A stretch of DNA of 54,927 bases from Alphaproteobacteria bacterium (GTDB taxonomy: Bacteria; Pseudomonadota; Alphaproteobacteria; ATCC43930; CGMCC-115725). The notes beneath the pieces are model-generated. The model was not told where the DNA came from and ran no database searches. It worked only from the letters and a program-made list of their open reading frames with translations. The translations under genes were made by a program, and so were the position numbers. The DNA is taken from NCBI GenBank assembly GCA_030042035.1, contig JASIAN010000130.1, positions 1 to 54,927 of the forward strand, written 5' to 3'. Positions within the stretch are counted from its first letter, which is position 1, and every line of letters begins with the position of its first letter. Below are positions 34,261 to 44,054 of this stretch, in pieces.

Positions 34261-35115
34261 CTAGCGCGCCATAAGGACCGGCATCGTCGCCTCCATGATC
34301 AGGTGGCGGGTGGCGCCGCCGAAGATCATCTGTCGGATGCGGCTTTGCGTATAGGCGCCCTTCAGCATCAAATCGGCGCCCGCGGCCTGCGCCTCTTTCA
34401 GGAACGATTCGCCCTGCGCTTTCTGGCGGCCGACGGCGGTGCGCAGGCTGACATTGAGGCCGTGCGCTTCCAGCGTGCGGGTGAGTTCGTCGCCGGTCGG
34501 GCCGGGTTCGGGCATATGCTGCGGCGCGACCGCAACGACGACGACCTGCCGCGCCTGCTGCAGAAACGGCATGCCGAGCGCCACGGTCAATGCCGTCTCG
34601 GTGCTTCCGTTCCAGGCAATCGCGATCGTGTCGCCGATCTGCGGCGGCACGTTTTTCGGCACCATCATGACCGGACGGCCGCTTTCGAACAGTGCGTCCT
34701 CAAGCGTCGCCTCGGCGATCGAAGCGAGCTTTTCCGGCTGCTCGACGATGATCAGGTCGTAGACCCGGCCGGTCATGCCGACGACGGCGTTCTGTCGCCC
34801 GTCCTCCTCGCGCCACGAGGCGGAAGGACCCTGATAGCCGGGCGCCGCCGCCCGGATCGGCACGCCATGCGCGGTCATGAAGTCGCGGAACAGGCGGCGC
34901 GCCTGGTCGCGCCGCTCGTGACCCTCGCGCTCCAGCGTGCGATCGACTTCGGAGGAGATCGAAAACCCCATCTCGCCGCCGAACACGACCGCATATTCGG
35001 TGGTCAGGCTGTGCAGCCCGACGATGTGGCTGCCGAACCGGCGCGCCACAAGCAGCGCCGCTTCGAGGACCGGGCCGGCATTGCCGTCGCCGATCACTGC
35101 CAGCAGATTTTTCAT
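34261..35115 (-). CDS. Tandem universal stress protein
   Basis: This 284-residue protein has two Usp domains. The first (about 1-145) begins KNLLAVIGDGNAGPVLEAAL. The second (about 155-284) begins GDTIAIAWNGSTETALTVAL and ends IRQMIFGGATRHLI, close to the ATP-binding G-x-x-G-x(9)-G-(S/T) pattern. Such proteins respond to starvation or oxidative stress. ATG 35115 is the start in line with the first domain. Confidence 0.88.
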   Translation of the reverse strand: MKNLLAVIGDGNAGPVLEAALLVARRFGSHIVGLHSLTTEYAVVFGGEMGFSISSEVDRTLEREGHERRDQARRLFRDFMTAHGVPIRAAAPGYQGPSASWREEDGRQNAVVGMTGRVYDLIIVEQPEKLASIAEATLEDALFESGRPVMMVPKNVPPQIGDTIAIAWNGSTETALTVALGMPFLQQARQVVVVAVAPQHMPEPGPTGDELTRTLEAHGLNVSLRTAVGRQKAQGESFLKEAQAAGADLMLKGAYTQSRIRQMIFGGATRHLIMEATMPVLMAR

Positions 35116-35298
35116 GCTCCGCCCTGCTCCAAGAAAGCGCCGGCGCAACGCCGCCCGCGCATTTGCGGCATCATACAGGTTTGTCGCGCCGCTTGCGAGC
35201 GCGCCCCGGCATACCGGTCGATCGCTGCCGCAACCGGCACGGCTCGACGGCTAGTTGGCCGCCGATTAAACTCGCGGGCCGCTTCGCGAGGAAAACGG

Positions 35299-36300
35299 AT
35301 GCCCGATATGCAGCGCAGAACCTTCATCGCCGCCGCCGCGTCGCTCGTCGCGGCACCCCGGCTCGCGCGCGCCGCTGCCCTCGATTCCGTCAAGTTCGGC
35401 ACCGACTGGAAGGCCGAGGCCGAGCACGGCGGCTACTATCAGGCGATCGCCACCGGCATCTACCAACGCCACGGGCTCAAGGTCGATCTGCAGCCGGGCG
35501 GGCCGCAGGTCAACCATTCCGAGCTGCTGGCGGCGGGCGTGCTCGATTTCAACGTCGCCTCCAATTCCTTCATCCCGCTCAACTACATCCACGAAAACAT
35601 CCCGATGGTCGCAGTGGCGGCGATGTTCCAGAAGGATCCTTCGGTGCTGATCGCGCATCCCGGCCAGGGTGACACGTCATTCGCCGCCCTCAAGGGCAAG
35701 CCGATCATGATCGGCTCCGACACGCGCGTTACCAGCTGGCTGTTTCTGAAGCAGAAATTCGGCTATACCGACGCTCAGATCCGCCCCTATGCGTTCAGCG
35801 TCGCACCGTTTCTCGCCGATCCCAAGGCGATCCAGCAGGGCTATCTGACGAGCGAGCCGTTCACGATCGAGAAGGTGGGCGTGAAACCGGTTGTGCTGTT
35901 GCTCGCCGACGCCGGCTATTCGAGCTATGGCGGGCTGATCGCGACCTCGCAAAAGCTCGCGCATGGGAAACCCGACCTCGTGCGGCGCTTTGTCAATGCC
36001 AGCATCGAGGGCTGGTACAGTTTTCTGTACGGCGATCCGAAACCGGCCAATGCGCTGATCAAGCGCGACAACCCCGAGATGACCGATGCGCTCCTCGCCT
36101 ATGGCCGCGCCAAAATGAAGCAGTACGGCATCATCGACAGCGGCGATGCGAAAAAGCTCGGTATCGGCGCGATGACTGTGGCGCGCTGGCACGATTTCTT
36201 CGCCACGATGGCAAAGGCCGGCCTTTATCCGCAGGACATGAAGTGGCGCGAAGCCTTTACGCTCGATTTCGTCGACAAGAAGGTCGGCATGAAGACGTAA
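35299..36300 (+). CDS. ABC importer substrate-binding protein, NMT1/SsuA type
   Basis: This 333-residue protein has a twin-arginine-like signal (QRRTFI) ending LARAAA. The core shows NMT1/THI5 features: GTDWKAEAEHGGYYQAIATG, ELLAAGVLDFNVASNS and QGYLTSEPFTIEK. This family binds pyrimidine precursors of thiamine, sulfonates, nitrate or other small solutes. No permease or ATPase is nearby. GAGGAAAA precedes ATG 35299. Confidence 0.88.
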   Translation: MPDMQRRTFIAAAASLVAAPRLARAAALDSVKFGTDWKAEAEHGGYYQAIATGIYQRHGLKVDLQPGGPQVNHSELLAAGVLDFNVASNSFIPLNYIHENIPMVAVAAMFQKDPSVLIAHPGQGDTSFAALKGKPIMIGSDTRVTSWLFLKQKFGYTDAQIRPYAFSVAPFLADPKAIQQGYLTSEPFTIEKVGVKPVVLLLADAGYSSYGGLIATSQKLAHGKPDLVRRFVNASIEGWYSFLYGDPKPANALIKRDNPEMTDALLAYGRAKMKQYGIIDSGDAKKLGIGAMTVARWHDFFATMAKAGLYPQDMKWREAFTLDFVDKKVGMKT

Positions 36301-36313
36301 CCGGCGGCGCACA

Positions 36314-37123
36314 TCAATCCCTAGCGTAGGGGTTCTGGCCCTTGCGCAGCATCAGGCGGATCGGCGTGCCAGGCAGCTCGAACTCGTCGCGCAGCGCGGC
36401 GACGAGATAGCGGCGGTAGCTGTCCGGCAACTCGCCGGGTTTTGACGCGAACAGCGCAAAGCTCGGCGGTCGGGTATTGACCTGCGTCACGTAGCGCAGG
36501 CGCAGCCGGCGGCCGGCGACAAGCGGCGGCGGATGCCGCTCCTGCGTCTCTGCCAGCCAGCGGTTGAGCGCGGCGGTCGGGACGCGGCGGTTCCACACGG
36601 TGTCGGCCGCGAAGATCGCCTGCATCAGCCGGTCGAGGCCCATTCCGGTCAACCCTGACACCGGCACCAGCGCGATGCCGCGCAGCTGCGGCAGCGCCTC
36701 GTCGAGCCGCTCCCGCAACGCTTCGATCTTTGCTTTCGTATCGCTTACAAGGTCCCATTTGTTGGCCGCCAGCACCAGCGCGCGGCCCTCCTCGGCGACC
36801 AGGTTCGCGATCGTCAAATCCTGCCGGTCGAGGCCCTCTACCGCATCGAGAACCAGCACGACGGCTTCGGCAAAGCGCACCGCGCGCAGACTGTCGCCGA
36901 CCGAAAGTCTCTCCAGCCGCTCCTCGATGCGCGCGCGGCGTCGCATGCCGGCGGTGTCGATGAGGCGGATGGCGCGCCCGGCCCAGCGCCAGTCGAGCGC
37001 GACCGCGTCGCGGGTGATGCCGGGTTCGGGTCCGGTCAAGAGCCGCTCTTCGCCGACGAGGCGGTTGACCAGCGTCGATTTGCCGACATTCGGCCGGCCG
37101 ACGATCGCGACGGTAAAGGACAT
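36314..37123 (-). CDS. der: Der (EngA) GTPase lacking one of its two GTPase domains
   Basis: Der has two tandem GTPase domains and a KH-like C-terminal domain, about 440-490 residues, and helps assemble the 50S subunit. This frame has only 269. Residues 1-18 ([15 protein letters not shown]) match the first P-loop, but from [21 protein letters not shown] the sequence is that of the second domain. DTAGM and NKWD follow, then the KH domain ending RKGQNPYA. About 170-190 residues are missing, cleanly, at the point where the two P-loops are alike. The bamB and yfgM neighbours confirm the locus. The frame is intact. Confidence 0.85.
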   Translation of the reverse strand: MSFTVAIVGRPNVGKSTLVNRLVGEERLLTGPEPGITRDAVALDWRWAGRAIRLIDTAGMRRRARIEERLERLSVGDSLRAVRFAEAVVLVLDAVEGLDRQDLTIANLVAEEGRALVLAANKWDLVSDTKAKIEALRERLDEALPQLRGIALVPVSGLTGMGLDRLMQAIFAADTVWNRRVPTAALNRWLAETQERHPPPLVAGRRLRLRYVTQVNTRPPSFALFASKPGELPDSYRRYLVAALRDEFELPGTPIRLMLRKGQNPYARD

Positions 37124-37166
37124 GGCCCGACGAAGAAAGCGCGCCGCCGCTGCTCCGATGCGGCGG

Positions 37167-38489
37167 CTAGCGATATGCGGTTAGATTTGCCTCGTCGGTC
37201 AAAACGTAAAGGGTGTTGCCCGCGATGACCGGCTCAACATAAGCGGCATCGGCAAGCTCCCGGTGGCCGACGATCTTGCCGGTTTCCGCCGACAGGGACA
37301 TCGCCTCGCCGTTCGACGACACCGCGATCAGCCGGTCGCCGCCGAGCACCGGCCCGGTCCAATAGATCGGGCCGGACTGCGCCTTCGCGTCCTTAAAGCG
37401 CGGCAAGCGTTGCAGCCAGCGAATCTTGCCCTCCTTGCGGGTGAGGCAGACCATCGTGTTGTCGTTTGCCAGCATGAAGAGATAGTCGCCGACCGACCAC
37501 GGACCGCTGCTGGTGCCGATCTGCTGCTCCCAGACGCGCTCGCCGGTGCGCAGATCGATCGCCGCCGTCAGGCCGCTGTGGCTGGTCGCGAACACCAGGC
37601 CACGGTCGATAATCGGCCGGCCGCGGATGTCGGCGAGGGCAGCGATCGCGTTGACGTCGCGCACCGCGGCCAGGTTGCTCACCCACAGCGCCCGCCCGTT
37701 GTCCGTGGTCAGCGCATATACTTCGCCCGAGCTGTAGCCGACCACGACGACTTCGGCGGCGACCGCCGGGCTGGCGCCGCCGATCAGGTCGGCGGTCTCC
37801 GGAATGCCGCTGTGCGACCACAACGCGCGGCCGTCGTCGGTTGCCACGACGTCGAGCCGGTTTTCGACGGTGACGGTGAACACCCGCCCCTGAGCGACGG
37901 TCGGCGGCGCGTGCACCGGCGCGCTGACGCTCTTGCGCCAGATCACTTTGCCGTTCGCCGGATTGAGCGCCAGCACCTCGGCAAAGCCGGTGGCGACATA
38001 CAGCCGGCCCTGCCAGAAGCACGGCCCGCCGCCGAAGGCGTTGCCCCGCTGGCCTTTCGGGGTCAGATCGACCTGCCAGAGCTGCTTCCCGGTCGCCGCA
38101 TCGAGAGCGCTGACCTGGACGCCGCCATCCATCGCATAGACCCGCCCGCCGACGATCACAGGCGGCGCCAGCACCCGCGTATAATTGGAGGAGCCTTCTC
38201 CGACGCTGGTCTGCCAAGCCTGCGCCAGCCGCCGCGGCAGCGCGGGATGCCCCATCGCATGCGTGGTGTTGCCGCCGGGCTCCGGCCAGGCGGGAACGGC
38301 CGCGGCCGGCGGCAGTACGACCGGGACACCGGCGAGCCGCGGATCGGCCTCGAGCTCGTTGCCGATGCCCAAGACCGGCAGCCGGATGCCGGGGACCGGC
38401 TCTTTTTTGTCGCCGCCGAGAAAATCGAACCAGCTGCATCCGGCGGTGCCCGCCGCCAGCAGCAGCGCCGCAAAATCGCGTCGTTTCAT
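37167..38489 (-). CDS. bamB: Outer-membrane assembly lipoprotein BamB
   Basis: This 440-residue lipoprotein has a lipobox ending AAGTAGC and then a beta-propeller of PQQ-type repeats ([45 protein letters not shown]). BamB helps the BAM complex insert beta-barrel proteins. The order yfgM-like gene, bamB, der is widely conserved. Confidence 0.92.
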   Translation of the reverse strand: MKRRDFAALLLAAGTAGCSWFDFLGGDKKEPVPGIRLPVLGIGNELEADPRLAGVPVVLPPAAAVPAWPEPGGNTTHAMGHPALPRRLAQAWQTSVGEGSSNYTRVLAPPVIVGGRVYAMDGGVQVSALDAATGKQLWQVDLTPKGQRGNAFGGGPCFWQGRLYVATGFAEVLALNPANGKVIWRKSVSAPVHAPPTVAQGRVFTVTVENRLDVVATDDGRALWSHSGIPETADLIGGASPAVAAEVVVVGYSSGEVYALTTDNGRALWVSNLAAVRDVNAIAALADIRGRPIIDRGLVFATSHSGLTAAIDLRTGERVWEQQIGTSSGPWSVGDYLFMLANDNTMVCLTRKEGKIRWLQRLPRFKDAKAQSGPIYWTGPVLGGDRLIAVSSNGEAMSLSAETGKIVGHRELADAAYVEPVIAGNTLYVLTDEANLTAYR

Positions 38490-38543
38490 TGCCCCCTTCT
38501 GGGTCGCCCGCCCCCCGACGGGTGTGATGTTTCGGCTGATGAC

Positions 38544-39185
38544 CTATGGTTTGAGCGCTGCGGCCATTTCGGTCGCATACGCGCGCAGCCCCTGCGGCGC
38601 CGCGAGATCGTCCGCCAGTTGCCGATAGATTTTCAACGCGCCGGCGCGGTCGCCCGCTTCGAGCTTTGCTGCTGCGGCCAGGTTGAGGGCGCTCGGACGC
38701 CACGGATTGCCGGCGGCAGTCAGCGGCGCCAGTCGCATGATAACGGTTTGCGGGTTTTCGCTCGACGGCTCGTGCATGACCGACAGCAGCACGGCAAGAT
38801 CGCGGAAGTTGCGGCCGATTCCCGGCGACCCGGCGATCTTGTCATACAGCGCGACGGCCGCCTTCTCGTCGCCGCCCTTGGCAAGGAGCTCGGCGCGCTC
38901 GAACTCGGCCGGCACGACATAGCCGCCGCCGTGCTGCGCAAGTATCGCGAACTGCTTTGCCGCGTCGGCGGTCTTGTCGGCGCGCAGCAGCGCCACCGCC
39001 TCGGAATATTGCAGGCCCTGGGCACGGCGCTCAGCCGCCAGATGGTTGCGCCAGCCGACAATCCCGCCGGCGATGACAAGCGCCACGACGACAGCGGCGA
39101 TGACGTACCTGCCGTAGCGTGCCCACAGCTTAAGCAGGTTTTCCCGGCGAAGCTCGTCTTCGATTTCGCGAAAAATGTCGCTCAC
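38544..39185 (-). CDS. YfgM-like membrane-anchored TPR protein
   Basis: This 213-residue protein starts at GTG 39185 with CGGAG upstream. A cytosolic N-terminus with SDIFREIEDELRRENLLKLW is followed by a membrane helix (YVIAAVVVALVIAGGIVGW) and periplasmic TPR-like helices rich in Ala. YfgM is a SecYEG-linked chaperone partner. The gene precedes bamB, as is usual in proteobacteria. Confidence 0.88.
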   Translation of the reverse strand: MSDIFREIEDELRRENLLKLWARYGRYVIAAVVVALVIAGGIVGWRNHLAAERRAQGLQYSEAVALLRADKTADAAKQFAILAQHGGGYVVPAEFERAELLAKGGDEKAAVALYDKIAGSPGIGRNFRDLAVLLSVMHEPSSENPQTVIMRLAPLTAAGNPWRPSALNLAAAAKLEAGDRAGALKIYRQLADDLAAPQGLRAYATEMAAALKP

Positions 39186-39417
39186 AGCGGCTCCGAGCGC
39201 GCCCGCCACGGCGCAATACACAACGTGCCACGCCCGATAGATAGGGGCGGCGCGGCGCGGCACCATATCCGCTCGGCCCCGGCGACGCAAATCGCTGGGG
39301 CGGGCGGCGGCGGCAACCGGTCGCAGCGTTTTGCCGCGGCCGTGCCGGGGTAAGACGGCTGGACGCTGCGCCGGAAATGGTCAAAATGATGACAGTGCAA
39401 CGAAACACGGTCGGCGC

Positions 39418-39789
39418 ATGATCGGCAACAGCGCGACGGTGCTGCCTCTGAGGGATCACCGCGCCTCGCGACGCACGCTCTATTTCACGCGCGGTGAACT
39501 GAACCAACTGCTCGGCCTCTACAGCCGCAATGTCGCGCGCGGGGTCTGGCGCGATTATGCGATCGACCACCGCGACGGGCAGGCGTTGTTCTCGGTCTTC
39601 CGCCATACCCACGAGAGCGCCGCCTATACGATCGTCAAATCGCTGGGACAGAGCGCCGCGCAGGCGCCCGGCGAGGCGGTGTTCCTTGTGCTGAGCGGCC
39701 GCCAGCGCCTGCACATCGGCAACACGCTGGCCGAGGCGCTCGAATATTTCCGCGCCAAGCTCAGCGTGATACCCGGCGCGCGGCGCTGA
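39418..39789 (+). CDS. DUF2794 family protein
   Basis: This 123-residue protein matches DUF2794, an alphaproteobacterial family with no known role. Features are YFTRGELNQLLGLYSRNVA, WRDYAIDH, FSVFRH and LGQSAAQAPGEAVFLV. It has no signal peptide. ATG 39418 gives the usual family length. It diverges from the yfgM-like gene and ends against the aminotransferase gene. Confidence 0.83.
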   Translation: MIGNSATVLPLRDHRASRRTLYFTRGELNQLLGLYSRNVARGVWRDYAIDHRDGQALFSVFRHTHESAAYTIVKSLGQSAAQAPGEAVFLVLSGRQRLHIGNTLAEALEYFRAKLSVIPGARR

Positions 39790-39791
39790 TC

Positions 39792-40988
39792 TCAAGCGGC
39801 GGCGCTGCCGGCACCGAGAAATTCGAGGGCGGCGGCGACGCCGCCCGCGCGATGCGGAATCCCCGCGCGGTGCAGCCCCATCTCAACCCCGCACAGCGTG
39901 CCGCACAGCATCAGATCGTTGAAATGGCCGAGATGGCCGATGCGGAAGACCTTGCCGCGCAGCTTGCCGAGGCCGGTGCCGAGCGACAGGTCAAAGCCGT
40001 CGAGGATGATCTGGCGCACCCGGTCGGCATCGTGGCCCTCCGGCATCACGACGGCGGTCAGCGAACTCGAATATTCGCGCGGATCGGCGCACAACACGTC
40101 GAGCCCCCAGGCGGCGACGGCCCGCCGCGTCGCCTCGGCGTGGCGATCGTGGCGGCGGAACACCGCCGGCAGCCCCTCCTCATCGAGCAGCATCTTCAAG
40201 GCTTCGCGCAGCCCGAATAACAGGTTGGTCGACGGCGTATAGGGGAAGAAACCGGTCTGGCCGGTCTCCGCCATCGCCTGCCAGTCCCAGTAGGAGCGCG
40301 CCAGCTTCGCCGTTTTTGCCGCCGCCATCGCCTTGTCCGAGACCGCGTTGAAGCCGAGGCCGGGCGGCAGCATCAGCCCCTTCTGCGAGCCGGCCACCGT
40401 CACATCGACCCGCCATTCGTCGTGCCGGTAGTCGAGCGAGGCGAGCGAGGAGATCGTATCGACCATATATAGGGCCGGGTGCCGCGCCCGGTCGATCGCG
40501 GCGCGAATATCCGGAATGCGGCTGGTGACGCCGGTCGAGGTTTCGTTGTGCACGACGCACACCGCCTTCACCCGATGCTCGCGGTCGGCGGCGAGCTTTT
40601 CCTCAACCTGCGCCGGATCGACGCCGTGTCGCCAGTCGCCCGCCACAAACTCGATATCGAGGCCGAGCCGCGCCGCCATCTGCCGCCACAATGTCGCGAA
40701 ATGACCGGTCTCGAACATCACCACCCGGTCGCCGGGCGACAAGGTGTTGACAAGCGCCGCTTCCCACGCGCCGGTGCCCGAGGAGGGGTAGACGACGACG
40801 GTGCCATCGGTCTGAAACACGCGCCGCATGCCGGCAACGACTTCCTTGCCGAGCTCGGAGAATTCGGGACCCCGATGGTCGATCGTCGCAAACGCGATCG
40901 CGTGCAGCACGCGCTCCGGCACATTGGTCGGGCCGGGGATCTGCAGAAAATGACGGCCGGTGTGGATCGGGAGATTGCGCATCGACAT
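39792..40988 (-). CDS. Aminotransferase class V, serine-glyoxylate / alanine-glyoxylate type
   Basis: This 398-residue PLP enzyme opens with LQIPGPTNVPERVLHA. PLP-binding Lys is in VAGSQKGLMLPPGLGF. VVYPSSGTGAWEAALV and VHNETSTGV are typical of serine-glyoxylate aminotransferases, which convert serine and glyoxylate to hydroxypyruvate and glycine in the serine cycle or photorespiration. Serine-pyruvate and alanine-glyoxylate activities are alternatives. It is downstream of the CDF, pdxH and YihY genes in the same direction. Confidence 0.9.
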   Translation of the reverse strand: MSMRNLPIHTGRHFLQIPGPTNVPERVLHAIAFATIDHRGPEFSELGKEVVAGMRRVFQTDGTVVVYPSSGTGAWEAALVNTLSPGDRVVMFETGHFATLWRQMAARLGLDIEFVAGDWRHGVDPAQVEEKLAADREHRVKAVCVVHNETSTGVTSRIPDIRAAIDRARHPALYMVDTISSLASLDYRHDEWRVDVTVAGSQKGLMLPPGLGFNAVSDKAMAAAKTAKLARSYWDWQAMAETGQTGFFPYTPSTNLLFGLREALKMLLDEEGLPAVFRRHDRHAEATRRAVAAWGLDVLCADPREYSSSLTAVVMPEGHDADRVRQIILDGFDLSLGTGLGKLRGKVFRIGHLGHFNDLMLCGTLCGVEMGLHRAGIPHRAGGVAAALEFLGAGSAAA

Positions 40989-41015
40989 GCTCCTGGGCGG
41001 GCGAGAGGCATCCTG

Positions 41016-41945
41016 TCAGCCGGCTTGGCGGCGCGCCGGAAAGCTGACCGGCTCCTCGATGCCGGCCGGATCCTCGTGGATGATGATCTCGGCGTGCGGG
41101 AAGGCGTGCCGCAGCTGCGCCTCGACCTCATCGGAAATCTCATGCGCGCGCAACAGGTTCATCGCGCCATCCATCTCCAAATGCAGCTGGATGAACGCGG
41201 TCGGGCCGGCGACACGGGTGCGGATGTCGTGCACGGCGATGACATCGGGGTGGCTCTCGGCGATGACGCGAACGCGCGCCCGCTCGTCGTCGGGCAGTTC
41301 GCGGTCCATCAGCTGGGTCAGCGACAGCAGCGTGATCTTCACCGCACCGTAAATGATCCACATGCCGACTGCCGCGCCGAACAGCGGGTCGAGCAGCGGG
41401 ACGCGATAGACGCCGCCGATCGAGAGCGCCGCAATGACGCCGAGGTTCAGGAGGATGTCGCCGCGGTAGTGGAGTTCGTCGGCGCCGACCGCCAGAGATC
41501 CGGTGCGCTTTACGACATGCCGCTGATAGGCGACGAGGCCGACGGTGACGACGATCGCAAAAACCATGACCGCGATGCCGGCCGGCGGGTGCTGCACGGC
41601 TGCCGGCTCGGCGAGCCGCCGCGCCGCCTCGAACATCAACAGGACGGCGCTGCCGACGAGAAAGGCTGACTGCCCGAGTGCCGCCAGCGGCTCGGCCTTG
41701 CCGTGGCCAAAGCGATGCTCGCGATCGGCCGGCGTCGCGGCATGCCGCACCGCCAGCAGGTTGACGAGCGAGGCGGCGGCATCGACCAGCGAATCGACAA
41801 GGCTCGCCAGGAGCGCCACCGAGCCGGTGCCGATCCAGGCGGCAAGCTTTGCCGCGATCAGGATCACGGCGACCGTGAGCGACGCCCAGGTCGCGCGCCG
41901 CCGGAGCGCGATCCCGGCGGCGCGGCCGCTTTCCGAATTGCTCAC
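41016..41945 (-). CDS. Cation diffusion facilitator (FieF-like metal/proton antiporter)
   Basis: From GTG 41945, which overlaps the pdxH stop (GTGA), this is a 309-residue CDF protein; ATG 41969 would add 8 residues. It has six membrane segments. Metal-site residues appear in DSLVDAAASLVN (segment 2) and HYRGDILLN (segment 5). The loop HRFGHGKAEPLAALGQ and a cytosolic C-terminal domain with VRVIAESHPDVIAVHDIR are present. Substrates are probably Zn2+, Fe2+ or Mn2+. Confidence 0.9.
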   Translation of the reverse strand: MSNSESGRAAGIALRRRATWASLTVAVILIAAKLAAWIGTGSVALLASLVDSLVDAAASLVNLLAVRHAATPADREHRFGHGKAEPLAALGQSAFLVGSAVLLMFEAARRLAEPAAVQHPPAGIAVMVFAIVVTVGLVAYQRHVVKRTGSLAVGADELHYRGDILLNLGVIAALSIGGVYRVPLLDPLFGAAVGMWIIYGAVKITLLSLTQLMDRELPDDERARVRVIAESHPDVIAVHDIRTRVAGPTAFIQLHLEMDGAMNLLRAHEISDEVEAQLRHAFPHAEIIIHEDPAGIEEPVSFPARRQAG

Positions 41946-42550
41946 GGGAACAGGCGCTGTTTCAGCCATTGCCCGCCGTCGCGCACGAACACGGTGCGGT
42001 CATGCAGCCGGTGCGGCCGCTCCTGCCAAAATTCTATCCGCTCCGGCCGGACGCGGAAGCCGGACCAACGCGCCGGGCGCGGCACCGCCTCTCTCTCGGC
42101 GTAGCGCCGCGCGACGTCGGCAAAGCGGCGCTCCAATTCGTCGCGGTCGGCGAGCGGCCGCGACTGGTCGGAGGCCCAGGCGCCCAATTGGCTGTCGCGC
42201 GGCCGCGAGGCGAAATAGGCGTCGGCCTCGGCGTCGGAGACCGGCGCGACGGCGCCCTCGACGCGCACCTGGCGCGCCAGCGATTTCCAGTGCATTGCCA
42301 GCGCCGCCTGCGGATTGGCTGCCAGTTCCTCGCCCTTGCGGCTGTCGAGGTTGGTGTAGAACACGAATCCGTGCGCGTCGGCTCCCTTCAGCAGCACGGC
42401 GCGCAGCGACGGGCGGCCGTCGGGCGTTGCGGTCGCCAGCATCGCCGTTTCGCCCAATGGCTCGCTCTGCATCGCCAGCGCAAACCAGCGGGTGAACGGC
42501 GCAAACGGCTCGTCCTCGGCGATGGCGTCGAACGCGATCCGGTCGGTCAT
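41942..42550 (-). CDS. pdxH: Pyridoxamine 5'-phosphate oxidase
   Basis: This 202-residue FMN enzyme makes pyridoxal phosphate. It contains RAVLLKGADAHGFVFYTNLD, SRKGEELAANP, QVRVEGAVAP, FASRPRDSQLGAWAS and RLHDRTVF near the end. The start overlaps the stop of the YihY gene by 4 nt (ATGA), and the stop overlaps the CDF start. A PLP-dependent aminotransferase lies further downstream in the same run. Confidence 0.94.
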   Translation of the reverse strand: MTDRIAFDAIAEDEPFAPFTRWFALAMQSEPLGETAMLATATPDGRPSLRAVLLKGADAHGFVFYTNLDSRKGEELAANPQAALAMHWKSLARQVRVEGAVAPVSDAEADAYFASRPRDSQLGAWASDQSRPLADRDELERRFADVARRYAEREAVPRPARWSGFRVRPERIEFWQERPHRLHDRTVFVRDGGQWLKQRLFP

Positions 42551-43917
42551 TGGCCCCTGGTGTCGGCGACGACGCGGGCGCGTCGCAACGGCGCGGCCGG
42601 CGCCCGGATCTCGGCGACAAGCTCGGCCAGCGTCACCCGCATCGCCGCCGCCTCGGCCTTGACGATGCGCTCCATCGCCGGCGCCACCTGCCGCTGCCAC
42701 GGCGCCAGCGGCTGCTGGTGCCAGTTGCCGGCGAGCGGCAGGCCAAGCGCCTCGTAAAGATCGTGCAATGTCGCGCTGTGCGGGTCCCAGGCGAGTACCC
42801 AGGCACCGTCCTGGGTGGGCGCCGTAAAGCCGGCCTGCGCGAGGATCTGCAGATGCTCGTCGACGACCGAGGTCGCGGCGCCGAGTTCGCCCGCCAGGTC
42901 TGCTGTCGAACAGCGCAGGCCGCGCCGCTGCGCCCGTGCCAGCGCGGCCAAGAGCGCCAGCGCGAAACCGAGCCGGACGCCGCCGGCGGAGAGATGCACC
43001 AGGCGCTCATCAACCCGCCAGGTCGGCAGGTTGGCCGCGACCACGGCGCCGAGCAGCACCGCATTCCACGACACGTACATCCAGAGAAGAAAGATCGGGA
43101 TCGCGGCGAGGGCGCCATAGACGGTCTGGTAGAACGACGTCGAGCTGATATAGATGGCAAAGCCGATCTTCAGCAATTCGATCGCGAGCGCCGCCACGGT
43201 CGCGCCCAACAGCCCGTCGCGCCAGCGCACCGCGCAGTTCGGAATGAGGCAATAGAGCAGCGTGCAGGCGATCAGCTCCAACGCGAACGGCACGATGCGC
43301 GCGACGAAGTGCCACCAGCCGCTTGTCAACTGCACCAGCATCGCCGGGTTGATCCCCGCATGCCGCGCCGCGGTGTCGAGCCAGGTCGACAGCGTCAGGC
43401 TCATGCCCATCATGAGCGGCCCCAGCGTGATCAGCGTCCAATACGCCAGCACCCGCTGCACCCATGGCCGCGGCGTCATGACCCGCCACAGCGCGTTGAG
43501 CCGGTCCTCGACGGTGACCATCAGCAAGACGCCGGTGCCGGCGATGCCGATCATGCCGATTGCGGTCGCCTGCATCGCCGAGCCGGCGAGAAGCTGAAAC
43601 CACCGCGCCGCCTGCTCGCTGATCTGCGGCACGAAATTGCGAAACACAAAGCGCAGCAGCTCATCTCGCGTCGAGGCGAAAATCGGGAAGGCCGACAACA
43701 CGCCGAGGCCGACAACGCCGAGCGGCACCAGCGATACGAGCGTCGTGTAGGAAAGCGCGCCCGCGGCGGCAAAGCAGCCGTCGTGGTTGAAGCGATGCAG
43801 CGCATAGCGGCTGAAGGTCCACACCGCCGCCAGCCGGCGACGCAGCGCCCAGCCGCTGCCGGCGCCGTGCAAGACGCGGGCACGCTCCCGCGTAAAGCGG
43901 TTGTCGATGGGCCGCAT
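42547..43917 (-). CDS. YihY/virulence factor BrkB family membrane protein
   Basis: This 456-residue protein has about six membrane segments in the first 300 residues. GALSYTTLVSLVPLGVVGLGVL, SFYQTVYGALAAIPIFLLWMYVSW and LLGAVVAANL are signatures of the YihY/RbN family, once misnamed ribonuclease BN. The C-terminal 150 residues add a winged-helix-like soluble region, common in alphaproteobacterial members. AGGGAGCGC precedes ATG 43917. Confidence 0.88.
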   Translation of the reverse strand: MRPIDNRFTRERARVLHGAGSGWALRRRLAAVWTFSRYALHRFNHDGCFAAAGALSYTTLVSLVPLGVVGLGVLSAFPIFASTRDELLRFVFRNFVPQISEQAARWFQLLAGSAMQATAIGMIGIAGTGVLLMVTVEDRLNALWRVMTPRPWVQRVLAYWTLITLGPLMMGMSLTLSTWLDTAARHAGINPAMLVQLTSGWWHFVARIVPFALELIACTLLYCLIPNCAVRWRDGLLGATVAALAIELLKIGFAIYISSTSFYQTVYGALAAIPIFLLWMYVSWNAVLLGAVVAANLPTWRVDERLVHLSAGGVRLGFALALLAALARAQRRGLRCSTADLAGELGAATSVVDEHLQILAQAGFTAPTQDGAWVLAWDPHSATLHDLYEALGLPLAGNWHQQPLAPWQRQVAPAMERIVKAEAAAMRVTLAELVAEIRAPAAPLRRARVVADTRGQ

Positions 43918-44054
43918 GCGCTCCCTATATGGCGGATCCTGGCGGCGGAACAAGCGGCACGGTGGGCGCGGCCGCAAGACCACAAGCACATGCTCGAAGG
44001 CCTGCGCAGGGCTGGCTGGGAGCGATAATCCTCCGGGCAGTTTGGCGTCTGGGC

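Noticed and set aside
42550-44028. 492-codon plus-strand frame opposite the YihY gene
   Set aside because: It is antisense to a clear membrane protein. Its last residues slightly resemble a RyR motif, but the match is short and has no supporting context.
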